64,000 nucleotides of DNA, taken from contig JAWZYV010002555.1 in NCBI GenBank assembly GCA_038373885.1, positions 62,001-126,000 on the forward strand, read 5' to 3'. Below are positions 11,507 through 23,190 of this stretch, piece after piece (position 1 is the stretch's first letter; every line of letters starts with the position of its first letter). The position numbers and the translations under genes are program-made. Source of the DNA: Cheiracanthium punctorium. Its lineage: Eukaryota > Arthropoda > Arachnida > Araneae > Cheiracanthiidae. Below the pieces are notes generated by a model, which had not been told where the DNA came from, searched no databases, and saw only the letters and a program-made list of their open reading frames with translations.

Positions 11507-11718
11507 ATCAGCTCCTGCATCTCCAAGTCATAGTGGTGTAAGTGGTTTGGTCACCCCAGATTCTTTGTCTAGGGAGCCTAGTCCTGTACCATCAGATAAT
11601 CCAAATGATTCTACTTCTGATTCAGTTAGTCAAACTACACCAGCTGTTATCACCCAGCCTGCTTATATAGCACTTACTCATGATATTCAAGTTAGCCATA
11701 CTGCACCAGGATCACCAG
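11507..11718 (+). CDS. FoxK: FoxK exon: region after the forkhead domain
   Basis: The acceptor is CTACAG at 11501-11506 and the donor gtaatt at 11719. The first base completes the Arg codon split from the previous exon, giving the FoxK signature 'SSRSAPASPSHSGVSGL'. The exon continues with 'TPDSLSREPSP', a conserved Ser/Pro-rich block in FoxK proteins that is phosphorylated in mammals, and ends in 'APGSP', also seen in vertebrate FoxK. The rest is low-complexity and probably disordered. One base (G) is left over for the next exon. The intron before it (2.7 kb) carries a small hAT MITE; the intron after it (9.6 kb) carries several transposon relics. Confidence 0.95.
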
Positions 11719-12417
11719 GTAATTTGATTTGTTTTTAAAGTTATTACTAAGTAAATTGGCAAAATTTCAGTAAGAAATTTTTTCAAATTTAACTTTAACT
11801 GATCAAAATTTGGTATCAAACTGGCAATAATCATGATCAATATCTACTCTTGTAGTTGATTACATATAGCTGTGTAATCTTTGATGTCTGGCGTGGTAGT
11901 ATCCGTGGTTTGATATCTGCATATCAAAGATAAAACTAGTGAAGTCGTTAACTTTTAATTGAAAAATGTAGATGCAAAAGTAACTTTATCCACTTTTTAA
12001 GGTATTGAGTTATTGATATCAGTGTGTTCGTTTTTTTCAAGATCACATTATCCATCAACTGTTTTCCAGTAAAACTCGCACTCTCAAATTCAACCAATCG
12101 TGGAGGATCATGGGATGCAAAGGATCATCTCATTATTTTCTTTTTATCTGTCATTTTGTTTTATTTTTTATTTTTTGAATAACCAAGGAACCTTTTTAAT
12201 AAATGCTTCTTGCATTTATTGCTTATTTTTTGTTTATAACCCTCCAAAATAACACAATGAAAACTAATGTTAACATATTTATTTTTTTGGTTCTTTTGTT
12301 TTAAATTCATTACTATTTTGGTTTATCAGTAGCATTACCCATAAAAGTTTGCTGCAAAACTTTTTCCATATTTAAATTTAAATTCCACCTTTAGCAGAAT
12401 TGTTACAGGTTCAGGAC
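11719..12417. other. FoxK intron, nothing recognised
   Basis: AT-rich with short T runs. I see no coding or repeat structure. Confidence 0.4.
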
Positions 12418-12587
12418 TGTATGTGCAAATCTGATTATGACCAAAAGGGGCCGTGGGCATTGATGAATTTAGGGGGATTTTATATAAAAGAATATTTCAG
12501 AACAATATTTGAAATTGGGGGCCCTTTAGAGCTGGGAGCCATGGCAATGTCCCGATTTGCAGGTGGGATAATAAGTCCCTGTGTGCA
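12418..12587. repeat. Interspersed repeat, copy 1 (partner at 30660-30834)
   Basis: Shares 'ctgattat-accaa-agggg', a 'gggcattgatgaa' block, 'acaatatttgaaattggggg' and 'gtcccgatttgc' with 30660-30834. The borders GGGGCC...GGGxCCCTG are loosely inverted, suggesting a MITE. The 75-codon frame over it (12400-12627) is a by-product of the repeat, not a gene. Confidence 0.6.
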
Positions 12588-14142
12588 AGAAGCTATTGTT
12601 AGAAATAAAAAAAGAGAAAGTTCTTGAGATTGCTATGCAGCAACTAGAGTTTTTTTTTTTAGGCCTTTTGAAAATGTAGTGCGGCTTTTAGCAGATTTTT
12701 AGTGGAAGCAAAAAGAATCTGTTTACAATGTGAGCATGTCAGAAACAAAGATGATAAAGTTATTTTACCTTAAAACCTATTTTTTAGTCACAGATGACAC
12801 AAAAAAGTAACATTCAAAACGTATCATTAGAGCATAATAAACAAAAACATGGCTGCTAGTAAAGGTCAAGATTAAGGGTAGCCACTCCCCATGTGGTGAT
12901 TGCATTTTTGAAAATGGAAACTGCAAATTTATTTACTACTCATCACAGTGTATTTTTTCCCCTTTTCTTTTTCATGGACCTTTAGTTAAAATTTTTATGA
13001 ATTGAAAGTAAAATAGAAACTTGAGACATTCAAACATATGTTCTTGACGGAGGCAACAGGATCGTGCTCAGAACTTTTTGAAGGGCAGCTATACATTGTG
13101 TTTAAATTTTTGTTACAGGATAGTGTTAATTGATAGCATTTTGAAAAGGGCCTGTAAAAGTATCATTCATTTTGACTGCATTGATTCCTGTAGAGGGGGC
13201 ACCTTTGGCAAATAAGAATGAAAACATGAATGTGCCATGGAATAAGGACTGCTGGGTGCCGGACACCGACACAGTGCCCTGTTTGATACTTAATTAGTGC
13301 TCCTGCTGAATCTATATCAGTCTATTAGGATTCAGCAGGGACTGGCAATGACAAAGAATCAACACTGAGTGGAATATAAACGGGGATAAAAGTAGGGCAG
13401 TCGCTGCTCATGGGTGATAAGAAAGATAAAAACAGTGCAATTCTGCTTACACTGTAAAGTAAAACTGTATCAGTTTTTGAAAAAAGATAGCTGTCTTGCC
13501 AATTTCTTTATTTCTTTTCTTTTTTTTTTTTTTTTTCGTTCTTAGAGGGAAAACAAAATAGGAGTGGTTTTTTAAGGGACTTTAGTGTTTTTTTTTTAAA
13601 AAGAAGTACTAAGGATACACTACAGAGAAATGCTTCAGACAAAGGCAAGGCCATAGCCTGGGAAAGATCGTGAAAGTCTGAAATTTTGTACATCACCTAA
13701 TGAATGTATGAAGCGCAAGGAACAAACGGAATTTGTTTTTATACAGGGACCACATCAAAATTTAAATTTTGTACTTTTAAGGATTTAATCCTCTGAAAAT
13801 TTTAATGAATGCAATAAAATTCTGCACCTTTTTTTTAATGTACAAAAAAATTATGATTTATTGTGCATGTTTATGATCATTATTTAAGGAATAAAAGCTT
13901 AGTTAAGTGTTTTTTGGATACCCTATATATACTGACCAGTTCATTTTTTTTTTTTTTTTTTTAAATTAGTAAGTAATAGTTGTAATAATAATTTCTTAGA
14001 TGTGTATTTTAAGAAGTCTTTCCTTATTATTTATATAAACTGTGGGTTTGCATATTTATTTAACTTGTAAAATGTTTTGCAATGTTAAAAAAATGTGAGT
14101 GACCACTGTACACCTTCAAATTTTGTGAATCATTACTTTTAT
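12588..14142. other. FoxK intron with a hairpin and T runs
   Basis: An 11-bp perfect inverted repeat, CCTGCTGAATC at 13302-13312 with its complement at 13329-13339, forms a stem with a 16-base loop. T runs lie near 12646-12660, 13518-13536 and 13946-13962. No gene seen. Confidence 0.5.
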
Positions 14143-14289
14143 CTGTTAGATTTGTGGACATTGATGTTTTATAAATTGGCATTTCCAATCTGTTAGATTA
14201 TATCTGAACATTGACTTTTTATAAATTGGCATTTCCACTCTGTTAGATTATATCTGAACATTGACGTTTTATAAATTGGCATTTCCACT
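14143..14289. repeat. Tandem repeat, ~50-bp unit, three copies
   Basis: Units start with CTGTTAGAT at 14143, 14190 and 14240, and each ends in 'ataaattggcatttcca'. Copies two and three are nearly identical (50-bp period); the first is more diverged and 47 bp long. Confidence 0.85.
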
Positions 14290-16213
14290 GTCCTTGGGCA
14301 GTATGCTTTGGCATCTTCTCCCGGCAACTTAATGACTTCGTTCTTGTTTGCAAGTCTCATTTCAATGACCTGTGAACTAACACTATTTGTACTTTTCTGA
14401 AGTGATAAGGCCACCATTTGCGGAAAAAAGCGGGGAGGGGGAATAGCTGTAGGCAAAATGTCAGGGAACATAGCACGGCACACAGCAAGTTACATTAAAC
14501 ATTTATTATGCATGTAAACAATTGTGACAGTATGACATAATACTTCAATAACTTTCATATTAAATGCAAAGCGTACCACTAGGTTATATGCAGCAGCCAT
14601 CGTCTCCAGTAAAATTATTCTCATCACGCATATGCATTCACTATCTTTTGTGGTGAATTTCCTATGAACATGTATATGCACTACCTGTCCAGAAAGAGTT
14701 CATCCTACCAATGGTTACTATTTTTTGTAGATTTCACTATAGAATCGTTGTTCTTTCAGCAGTTAAAAATTGGTTCTTGAATTTTGTAAGAAATAAATCC
14801 TTCTTAGTTCTAACTTAAAAATGTTTGACATCTAAGTTTAATCTAGTTGATTAATTATTGGCAATATGTCTGAACGGTGACACCCCCCCCCCCCCCTGCA
14901 AAAAAAGGGGGGGGGGAAGCAAAAATATAAAAGGCATAATCCCAAGTCCTAATATTTTTAAACACATCTGTTCGGATAAAGGCAAAAGAAACATCAGATA
15001 TTCACAAAATCAACTGGACTTTTGAAGAGTCAGAAAATAAAGGAAGCTATATTGGTTCACTAAAAGGAAAATGAAAGAGAAAAAGAATTCATAAATGAGA
15101 TCTAAAATAAATTAAGTACTGCCTTATCAAGATTAGCTTTAAAAAGGAACTCTTTGCAATAGGTTTTAATAAAGTTGAAGAAATAGCTTACAAAATTGCA
15201 GATAGTAGTTATGCAATCGGCAACATATCCATGTGCAGATTGATAAAGGGTGAAAGAATACTATAGAAGGAAAGAAGCATTTAGATAACTGATGATAACT
15301 GTGAATGTGCGGCTAAGAGGTCTTTTAATGAATATCTCCCAGGCATTTTTTCCTCTAACAAAATTCAGTGTACAATAACAATTGTTTTGTTTAACATATC
15401 ATGCATGCGTAACAAACAATTTAACAATTTTTTTGATCTCATATGTAAGTAAGTAGCTAAGCATCCCAAGCTTTTGTAAGTTACATTTGTTACATTTATT
15501 TAAAAAAAAAAAAAAAAAAAAACAGTATTTAATGAATTTAGTGTCTCTGCTACTGATCAGTGATTGGGGATGTATTTATATGTTGTTATATAAGTTAAGT
15601 GTTTGAGCTTAAAAATTCTCCCAAAAATTTTTAATGCAGTATATTTGACATTGGAAAGGGCCAAATACAATGGAGACTATGGGGGAGCTAATGGGGCACA
15701 TTTTATAATTTCTGTTGTAGAAAGTGCCATTCCCAAAATTTTAAAATATTTTTTTCCTGACAGTTAACTCTGGTTTTTCTGCTATTGCACAAAAAAATTG
15801 TCATTATTAAAAGAGAAATATTCTTAATGTGGGAATGAAACTGGGCAGAGGAATTATCAGTGTATATGTAAAAAATGTAGCATAATTTATGTGCAGCTTG
15901 GTGCTTAATATTACACACGTATTAAGGAAATTTCTAAGACTTCCAAGAAGTTTTTATAAAACTTTAGTTTACCATTTTATTAGATATTAAATCAAAATTC
16001 AACATAACTGATTTTGCATATCTTTCAGTTTTATTTGTGTTGATAAATTTTATCTTAAAAGTTTTTACCTACTTGAAAATTCTCTAAAATTTATTGTTGC
16101 AAGATATAAAAATAAAAGAGAAAAGGCTATGGAACTAAGTTGATTTTCCATGCTTATTTTATAAAGAAAGAAAGGGGGAAGGAACTTTTGGCTATTGGAC
16201 ATAACATGAAGTA
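14290..16213. other. FoxK intron with facing C and G runs, no gene seen
   Basis: A C run (about 14882-14896) faces a G run (about 14908-14917) across a short A-rich spacer, so the DNA can fold back. A poly-A tract lies at about 15503-15521. No coding content is recognised. Confidence 0.45.
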
Positions 16214-17029
16214 CAGTACGCACCGGTTATAACAGACCTGGGATATAACATACTATCGGTTATAACGTACCTAAAAGCTAGGTCCCAATTGAAGTCCTAT
16301 ATTTATAATGTTATTTAACTTCGGTTAAAACATACTTATGCACAAAAGTACATACTTTGGCTATAACATATTTTTTATACTACAGCCAAAAATAAAACAT
16401 TGCATTTCTTAAGCATTTTATTTCCTTTTTGTTGGAAATTTCAGTTCTTTCCAGAACACTCATTGTTAGTTTTCAGATTCTCTTGCGAGATGAATTGTGT
16501 ATGAATGAAGGGAGTGATCCTTTATCTTTTTCCCCTGCTAAGTAAGGTTAAGAACAAGACTGTGGTTTTTCTTTGTCACTCATCAATGCAAATGCCTTCT
16601 GAAAAGCCCCTTCTATAATGATTCTGATGATATTGAAGAAGAAACAGAGGAGCCTATCTATACCAAGCATACCCGATGCATTAAATGATGCAAAAACATT
16701 ATCACGATTTTTTGAATGCCACAATGATGATGCAGAGACTCTACAAAAGTCTATTATGGATATCCAAAACAGTATTTTTAAAGTAGCATCTGCTCATTTA
16801 AAACAAAAGAAAATTACAGATTATTTATCTGAATAAAATTGTAATAACGAGTTTTCTCTGTCTTTTATTTAACTTGAATTTTAAAAAATCAGACTTTTTT
16901 AAAATGCATATTATAGTGAAAGTATGAGCCCATTTTCCTTTTTTGTGTAATACTGAATCATACCGGTGGTATTGCTTAGAGTACTAAACAATACCACCCT
17001 TGAGAGTACGTTATAACTGGTGTCTACTG
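16214..17029 (+). mobile_element. Internally deleted Tigger/pogo element
   Basis: Left terminus CAGTACGCACCGGTTATAAC; the right terminus, reverse-complemented, is CAGTAGACACCAGTTATAAC. Both sides are flanked by TA (16212-16213 and 17030-17031), as expected for Tc1/mariner/pogo. At 816 bp it is a deletion derivative that keeps only the end of the transposase gene (next entry). Confidence 0.8.
16618..16836 (+). pseudogene. Tigger transposase C-terminal fragment
   Basis: The frame ends in 'HLKQKKITDYLSE', which matches the usual C terminus of Tigger/pogo transposases (a 'K-T-K-I-T-D-F' type ending). Before it comes 'DALNDAKTLSRFFECHNDDAETL', the helical region after the DDE domain in which an 'L-x-x-FF' run is typical. 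The CENP-B-like DNA-binding domain and the DDE catalytic domain are absent, so the product cannot transpose. Its place inside matching Tigger-type inverted ends supports the assignment. Confidence 0.7.
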
Positions 17030-18599
17030 TATAAGAGAGAATTGATGAATTCGGTGAACTTCTATGCTAGGGTTAACTTTGCATGTCTAAACAAAATTTT
17101 CAGTGTTTTGTTTTATTAGTTCAGAAATGGTAAAATTAGTTTAAGGCTATTGCTTACACACTGTGATACCTCTCAAGTTTTACAGAATATCTGTAAAATA
17201 TATAGATTTTGGTGTTAAGTTACTGATGCACATATATGATGAATAATTTTGCAGATTTTTTGCCGATTTTAAGCATTTTCGCAATATTTTTCATTCGTCT
17301 GGAGAATATATATTTTCCCTTTAGCACTCTTTTTATTTAAACCTCGAGTGCCATAAAAGTAAAAATTGATTTCCAATTAAAATTTTTTTTTTAACCTCCC
17401 CCTCTCTCTAAGGATACCAGTAAAGGGAAAACTTCATTGGATAAAGCAGGTTCAGACTTTCAATTCAGTGTTTGTTCATTTCTCTTGAAAGTAAATATTT
17501 TTCCTTTAGTGTTCTATCGTTTAACCTATTCCTATTTTAAATTAAAATGTAACTTTTTAACACCCCCACCTTATGAAACCAGGAATGAGAAAAACAAACT
17601 TCACGGAGTACAGAAAATTCCGTTATGAATGAAAATTATGCAAAATAAATAAATATATAAAAATTAATGATCATTTTGAGAATAAATAAACTTAGTTTAA
17701 TAAGCAGTTACAAGTGCAAGTTATTAGTAACAAAAATGTTAATTTTCCCTGGTTGGCAGATAGGCACTGTATTAAGTAATTTTATTCCTGAAAATTTTCA
17801 AAACACATGGCAGAAGTGTTGGATATTTGAATTGCAATAGTTATTGGTGTGGGAGAGGTTTACATAGGTAGTAGAATAAAGTCAAAGTAGCAAGCAAAAG
17901 AGGTTTTACACTTCGCAAATTTTCAAGAAGCAGCAAAATGCGTTTTTCTGGAGCTGTAATTGGAATACAAACGTAATTTTGGTTTTTATGAGCTCTGTTT
18001 AGACTCATGTTTTAGATACAAAAAGAAAATGTAGTAATTTTTAAAAAATGGCCTGTAGCGAAATAGGGAGAAACACTTTTTGACTGAATATTTTGAACAT
18101 CACATAAAAGATGGCTAAAACTGCTTATTTTTCATGATGGGTTTCACCATTTTAAGCTCGCAAGGTCAATATTAACAAAATGGTAAATCTATGCTAGGCT
18201 CTTAATGTTCAAATTCCTAAAAAAATTTAACCTGAGAGCAACAAAAAAAAAAAAAAGTTAAAATTTTAAATCTAGATTTTATTTTCAACTAGCAATGAAT
18301 CGAAATAATTTTTTTTTCTCTCCATAACTAAGTACTTACAAGCAAGTTATTTCAAACTCTGTCAGCACTTTTGTGCTTCAAATATTGCACTGTTCCTGTT
18401 TGTCATGATTGATTTCTGGTTGAGAGGCTTTTACAGACTTTCTGGTCTAATTGAAAAATTCCCCTTGACCTGGAGCCCAGTCATTACCAAAAGTGAGAGC
18501 TGATAGTTTTCTCCAGTCAATTTCTTTTTTTTTTGAAATTATAGACTTTGTCATGGAAAACTACTACATGTTAATAACTTTGCAGATGCCATAATCTTT
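17030..18599. other. FoxK intron with two copies of a dispersed repeat
   Basis: Two diverged copies of the repeat seen at 10640-10820 lie at about 17300-17460 and 17490-17640. The rest is AT-rich without recognisable genes. Confidence 0.4.
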
Positions 18600-18614
18600 C
18601 TTAAAAGGTGATTT

Positions 18615-20867
18615 AAATTGATCATCTTTCAGATTCGAACCAGCAAGTGTCTGACCCATAAAATTTGATGCTTGCGCATCCTTTCTTGATAGTGAGTTTC
18701 TTAAAAAAGATTCTTTTCATTAAACTGATTTTGCCAAGATTTTTGAAGTATTTTTTTAGCTTCTTGAAATCGTGCAAAAACCTACTCTTCTCAGAGCTTT
18801 TTGACATAGACAATTTTTCTGTAAATTGCTTCATATTCATCAGGACTGTTGATAGTAATTTTTTTCTTGAGCATTTCTCAACACATCTGAAAATGCAATT
18901 GACCGTAGGGAAACTATGGCGTCTTACAAGGAAATGAAAAGTGACATTTTTCACTTCCATACCACACTTTAAAAGGAAAAACATGAGCACTTGCGGAACT
19001 ATATTGTTCTTTTTTTTGAGCTATAAATCCATCAGAAAAGAAACAAATTGTGTTTTTTCCCTTCATGTCTACAATGCAGAAACTCTAAAAATTGATTTGA
19101 TGCAATTAGAAAGCTTCTTGAATAAGAGTTTTTGAAACAGGCTGAATTTATTGCAACTCAAAAACCCACGTTAGTGCTCCCTCATTGTCTGCTTTTTTCA
19201 AAAGTTAATAAAACATGTTTGTTCAAACTTTGGGCTGCACTCTCTCTTCAGTCATGAAGACTGATACAGAAAAGAATTCTCAGGAGTTTTCTTTATCTTT
19301 TCTGTGAGAAAAAAAGCAGTAAGTTCACATATCTGATAGAGATGATTTGAAACCTCGGTTGAATTTCTGGTTAAGTATTTTTTAGATCATGCTAGCACTG
19401 GATGTGAGCTCTGTTATTTGCAACTGAACAATTGTACATTTTACAAAGTTTACTAATGTTTAACTCTCAGTCCCCTTAAGTCTGCAAATAAACTCATGCA
19501 TTTTATCATTTTTTTTTTTTTTTTTTTTTTGAAGTGCTTTTGTATCTCACTTTGTTGCCTCTATGCACTTTGGAAATGACTTTATCTGATTGAAGTTTCT
19601 TCATAATATTGACAATGTATGTCTTTTTAATTTATACAATGAAAGAAAATATATCTTGCAAATTTTACCCCTCTCACCAGCATTGTTGTACAGGATAGTG
19701 GAGTAGGAAAAACTGGTGGTTTGGTTAGTCCCTTTTCTTAGTTTCTTGTTTAGCTGTCGGCATTCCGCTAGAAGTAAAGTAAAATGTTGTGCCACAATGT
19801 GATCCTCCTGATTCATCTTTGAGTACAGTTTATCTAGAAAAGCTTTTGGATTTTCTGATAAGATTTTTGAACAAACAGACTTTTTACAAGCATGTTTTCT
19901 GTTGAAGGTGAAAATGATCCTAGTCTAGTTGGCATGTAATGAGATCTTTTTACTATTATTCTTTTGGGTTGGACTCTACTTTTTCTAAAACCACTATTTA
20001 TTTTAGGAATAAACTAGGGAATGCAATCCCGCACTGTTTTTCGTTTCTCAGGATTGAGATTTGTTGATCCCACAATCCCGCAGGATTGATATTTCACTCA
20101 ACTAAAAATTGATTTCGATAGAGAAAAGTAGGAAAATGTAAGATTATAAGCACTATCAAGTTTAACTTTAATATTAATGCTTTATCTTATTTAATAATTA
20201 ATACAATACCTTACATAAATATGAAAATTATAGTCATGATATTCATAATAATATGTACTGTTATTTCTTATTGGCTGAACAAGAATGTGAAAACAACAAC
20301 GTAAAGAGGCACTCATCTTCCTAGTCTTCATCTAATTTTGATAGAGAATACAAAAGTGCTTAACAAAAGAATTTTTTCTTTTGTATGAAACCCTAAAGTA
20401 GTCATGCATTTTTCGGTGGTTAACTGAAGTTCACCTTTTAAAGACATCACTAGCATGGGCTGCCATATGGTTGTTTAGGTGGGGGGAGGGGGGCGGAAAG
20501 TCAAGGATCCTGTCCCAGAAAGATACATTATTTAGTGTTAAAGCACTTCTGTGTTATACCAGTACCTAAATCATAACAATATGGAAGCTGGGGGTAGGGA
20601 TTATGGGCCCCTACCTGCCAATAGATATGAGCGCCCATGATCACTGGGGTTCATACTGTTCATCATATGCAAAAGATTTTGGCCAGTTGATGATCGGGAA
20701 AGAGTCGTGAAATTTTAATAAAAATAATTTATTTTTTAGTTTCAATCCTGCAAGACGAGTCTTGCAAATATTTGTACGGAATCCCACGGGATCGGGATTG
20801 CATTCCCTAGAATAAACACCCTGTCTTCTAATTCATATTCACTTAAATCAGAATCTCCAATTTCCAT
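18615..20867 (-). pseudogene. Decayed transposon-type protein gene, split by a hAT MITE
   Basis: Reading the - strand, a start at 20867 opens 'MEIGDSDLSEYELE', an acidic N terminus. The frame is broken by a MITE (20015-20809) and resumes at 20014. Further on come 'ICKIYFLSLYKLKRHTLSIL' (about 19660-19600), 'KFNRGFKSSLSDM' (about 19360-19320) and, in a 122-codon frame at 18990-18622, 'KISLMKRIFFKK' and 'IKFYGSDTCWFE'. I recognise this layout (VCK-x-YFL-x-x, an F-N-x-x-F-K block, and a C-terminal KFYGSD-like block) from multi-copy predicted proteins in arthropod genomes that behave like transposon genes. I cannot name the superfamily. Many stops and frameshifts, plus a T/A tract inserted at about 19508-19530, show that it is dead. 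It lies antisense in a FoxK intron. Confidence 0.6.
20015..20809. mobile_element. hAT-type MITE with perfect 8-bp target duplication
   Basis: Both ends read TAGGGAATGCAATCCCG inward (right end reverse-complemented). The flanks are identical 8-mers, GAATAAAC at 20007-20014 and 20810-20817. The 795-bp interior has no transposase frame. It interrupts the 5' coding part of the pseudogene listed above, and removing one copy of the 8-mer restores continuity there. Confidence 0.9.
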
Positions 20868-21042
20868 GTTATTGAATTAAATATATTGTATATGTATATC
20901 ACAGGATGCCAGCAATAACATAAAAACTTGCTGCAGAAGAAAGTAACACAAATGAAAAGTTATATAACCAGCATGTAAAGTCTTAGAAATGGAGCAATCT
21001 TATCAGGATGGAGAAATCTGCTTTTGCTTACATAGCAATGAT

Positions 21043-21078
21043 TGAAGAACCTTTTTTGCATACAAAAAAGGTTCTTCA
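21043..21078. repeat. Perfect 15-bp stem-loop
   Basis: TGAAGAACCTTTTTT at 21043-21057 is exactly complementary to 21064-21078, with a 6-base loop. It lies in a FoxK intron, about 235 bp before an exon. Confidence 0.8.
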
Positions 21079-21313
21079 ACTAGGTTTTTTTTAAGAGAAA
21101 AAAATTCTTGTAAGGGGGCCACAAACTCTTTTTACCATCAAATAGCTTTCCACATGACCATCAAAATGATGTATCAAACTCAATTTTAAAAAAATTTGAA
21201 AAAACCTATTTTGCTTTCTAGCTCCAAATGTGTTAATGCATTTAGTTAACTTTTATATATTCTGTTCTACTTATTTTGCAAACCATCAAATATATTTTAT
21301 TTATATTTTGTAG

Positions 21314-21439
21314 GAAGTATTCATACAGTTGAAGTAGTAAGCACACCACCATCACAGTCTGCTGCGGAGCAAACTATTATCACAAATGGAATCTTGATTA
21401 ATGGCTCTCATACAAATGGCATAAAAACAGAAAGCAATG
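21314..21439 (+). CDS. FoxK: FoxK exon: C-terminal linker
   Basis: The acceptor TTTTGTAG ends at 21313 and the donor gtaaat begins at 21440. The exon begins with two bases completing a Gly codon and ends with one base of an Asp codon, so its 126 bases keep the frame between its neighbours. The product begins 'SIHTVEVVSTPPSQS' and contains 'NGILINGSHTNG', a polar, probably disordered segment. I assign it to FoxK by frame, position and splice signals rather than by strong similarity, because this part of FoxK is poorly conserved. It could be skipped in some transcripts, since its length is a multiple of three. Confidence 0.85.
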
Positions 21440-22600
21440 GTAAATAAAAATTCATGAATAAAGATTTATTAAAATAAAATAAATCTGTTTATTAATTTCA
21501 TCTCTCTCTCTCATATTTTAGTGATGTGCTAACTTGCTATTTTACAAATGTAAGAACAAACAATAATTAGTTAAAAATACAAAACCCTTTAAAAAAAATT
21601 TTTTTTTATTTTTATTTATTTATTTTTTTTTTGGGGGGGGGGGGGGGTAAGATATGAAATAGATGAAGATATATTACTCAGAAAATTTTCTGCACCTCTT
21701 TTGCTTTGTGCATGCACATGTACAGTAAATGCCCACGAATGATTTACAATGAATGTGAATTTATAACTGAAACGGGTTGAACACAAATGATTACTTTGAA
21801 TTAAAATATTAATTTATAAATGATATATTTTTTCAATTATAATATTTTGCAGAGACTTTCAAAAGTTGATCAAATTATATTTAAGATACTCAATGGAAGC
21901 TGCACAAGTCAAACACAAAATATCAAACCTTTAGTAGATATCCTGACAAAATTCTGGAGCATTTGTGACCATTTTTAGAATTGCTTGTCTCATTTTTTAA
22001 TGCAGAAGCAACCGGTATGTCATATATCTTCATCTTGAGGATATATTAAATATCCTCAAAGAAGAGAAGTCCAATGAGGTGATCTCGTGGCCATAGTAGC
22101 ATAAGATTGAACTACTTTAATCAATCCACTAATTTGGAAAGTAATGGTTTCACAGCTCTTGTAGAAATGCTTCTTCTTCAATAATAATAAGCTGCTTTTC
22201 TTTCAACTTGGATATTGAAAAAATTTCAAATTTATCTACACAAAGTGTTATTTGGCTTTTTTATGAAAGAAGAATGGCCCAGTAATTTAGTCATGCTATA
22301 AAACACACCACACTTTTACATTGAGAGTCTTGAAGTTCATGGCATTTTAGAGCTCCAAATTCACACATTACACAAGTTGTTTCAGAAAATGCTTCTTGTT
22401 GGAAATTCCTCTTGCCATTTAATTTAGGAACTCTCTTATCACAAATTCTTTGCAGGCAACATAGCTCTGTGGTTTTAGTTCTTCAATAGTTTGTATATAT
22501 AGTCAGTAAGGCTGCTTGCGCACTATATCACATCAAAAATGCAAAACATCGATTATGGGACACACACAAAAAAAAAAAAGGTTATGTGTCCCATGGGACA
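21440..22600. other. FoxK intron with T/G runs and a hairpin
   Basis: A T-rich tract runs straight into about 15 G (21598-21648). A 10-bp inverted repeat, ATGGGACACA at 22555-22564 with its complement at 22585-22594, spans an A-rich loop. The sequence 22000-22450 looks like decayed repeat DNA, but I could not assign it. Confidence 0.4.
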
Positions 22601-22679
22601 TGTAATTTCAATCTTGCAAAATTTTGAAAAATAAAATAAATAAAAGAGAGAGAGAGAGAGAAACAAATATATTTTTTTT

Positions 22680-23190
22680 TTTCATAAATTTAAAATATCA
22701 TCTTCCAGAGGAAGCATTAGATTTATTACAATCATTGGATCCAATCTTTAATCCCCTCAACTATCCAACAAGTACCGATGGTTTGCAAAGCTATGGAGAA
22801 AAATAACTTGAACGTTTAATATCTCATTATGGATGTATGGTTTCTGAAGATATTTTAAGAAAAGATTTTCAGTTTTTTAAACACCTAGCTTTAAGCTTTA
22901 AACATGAGTGATTTTATGTCAAAACTTATCTCTCAATATTAAGATGAACTTCTAGAATTTATTAAGTTAGCTAAAATTGTAACAGTTCTGTCAATTTCTT
23001 CTGCTGATGCCGATAGGATTTTCAGCCATGAAATGGATAATAACTAATGCAAGAAATAGAATGTCTGAAGAAAAAAAAAAAACAAAAATTAATGATGATT
23101 TTGGTTCGGGGACCCGAACTCTCTGTCACCACAACCTATTATTGAAAGAGTTACTGATATTTTTTATTCAACTAAAGCATGCAGAGGAGG
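22680..23190 (+). pseudogene. hAT transposase C-terminal relic (zinc finger 862-like)
   Basis: The + strand reads 'LPEEALDLLQSLDPIFNPLNYPT', then 'LISHYG' and 'DFQFFKHLALSFKHE', then 'FIKLAKIVTVLSISSADADRIFS'. After a frameshift near 23027 it reads 'AMKWIITNARNRMSEEK'. The last two parts correspond to the hAT C-terminal dimerisation domain, where 'S-S-x-x-x-E-R-x-FS-x-M' and 'K-x-x-x-R-N-R-M' are conserved. The catalytic RNase-H-like core and BED finger are missing. Stops and at least two frame changes make it a pseudogene. It sits in the last FoxK intron, in the same orientation. Confidence 0.65.

Noticed and set aside
12400..12627. 75-codon frame resembling a small protein
   Set aside because: It coincides with an interspersed repeat that has a diverged second copy at 30660-30834 with no conserved frame.
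22000..22450. Possible - strand mariner remnant
   Set aside because: A few suggestive words appear in translation, but no catalytic motif and no inverted ends.
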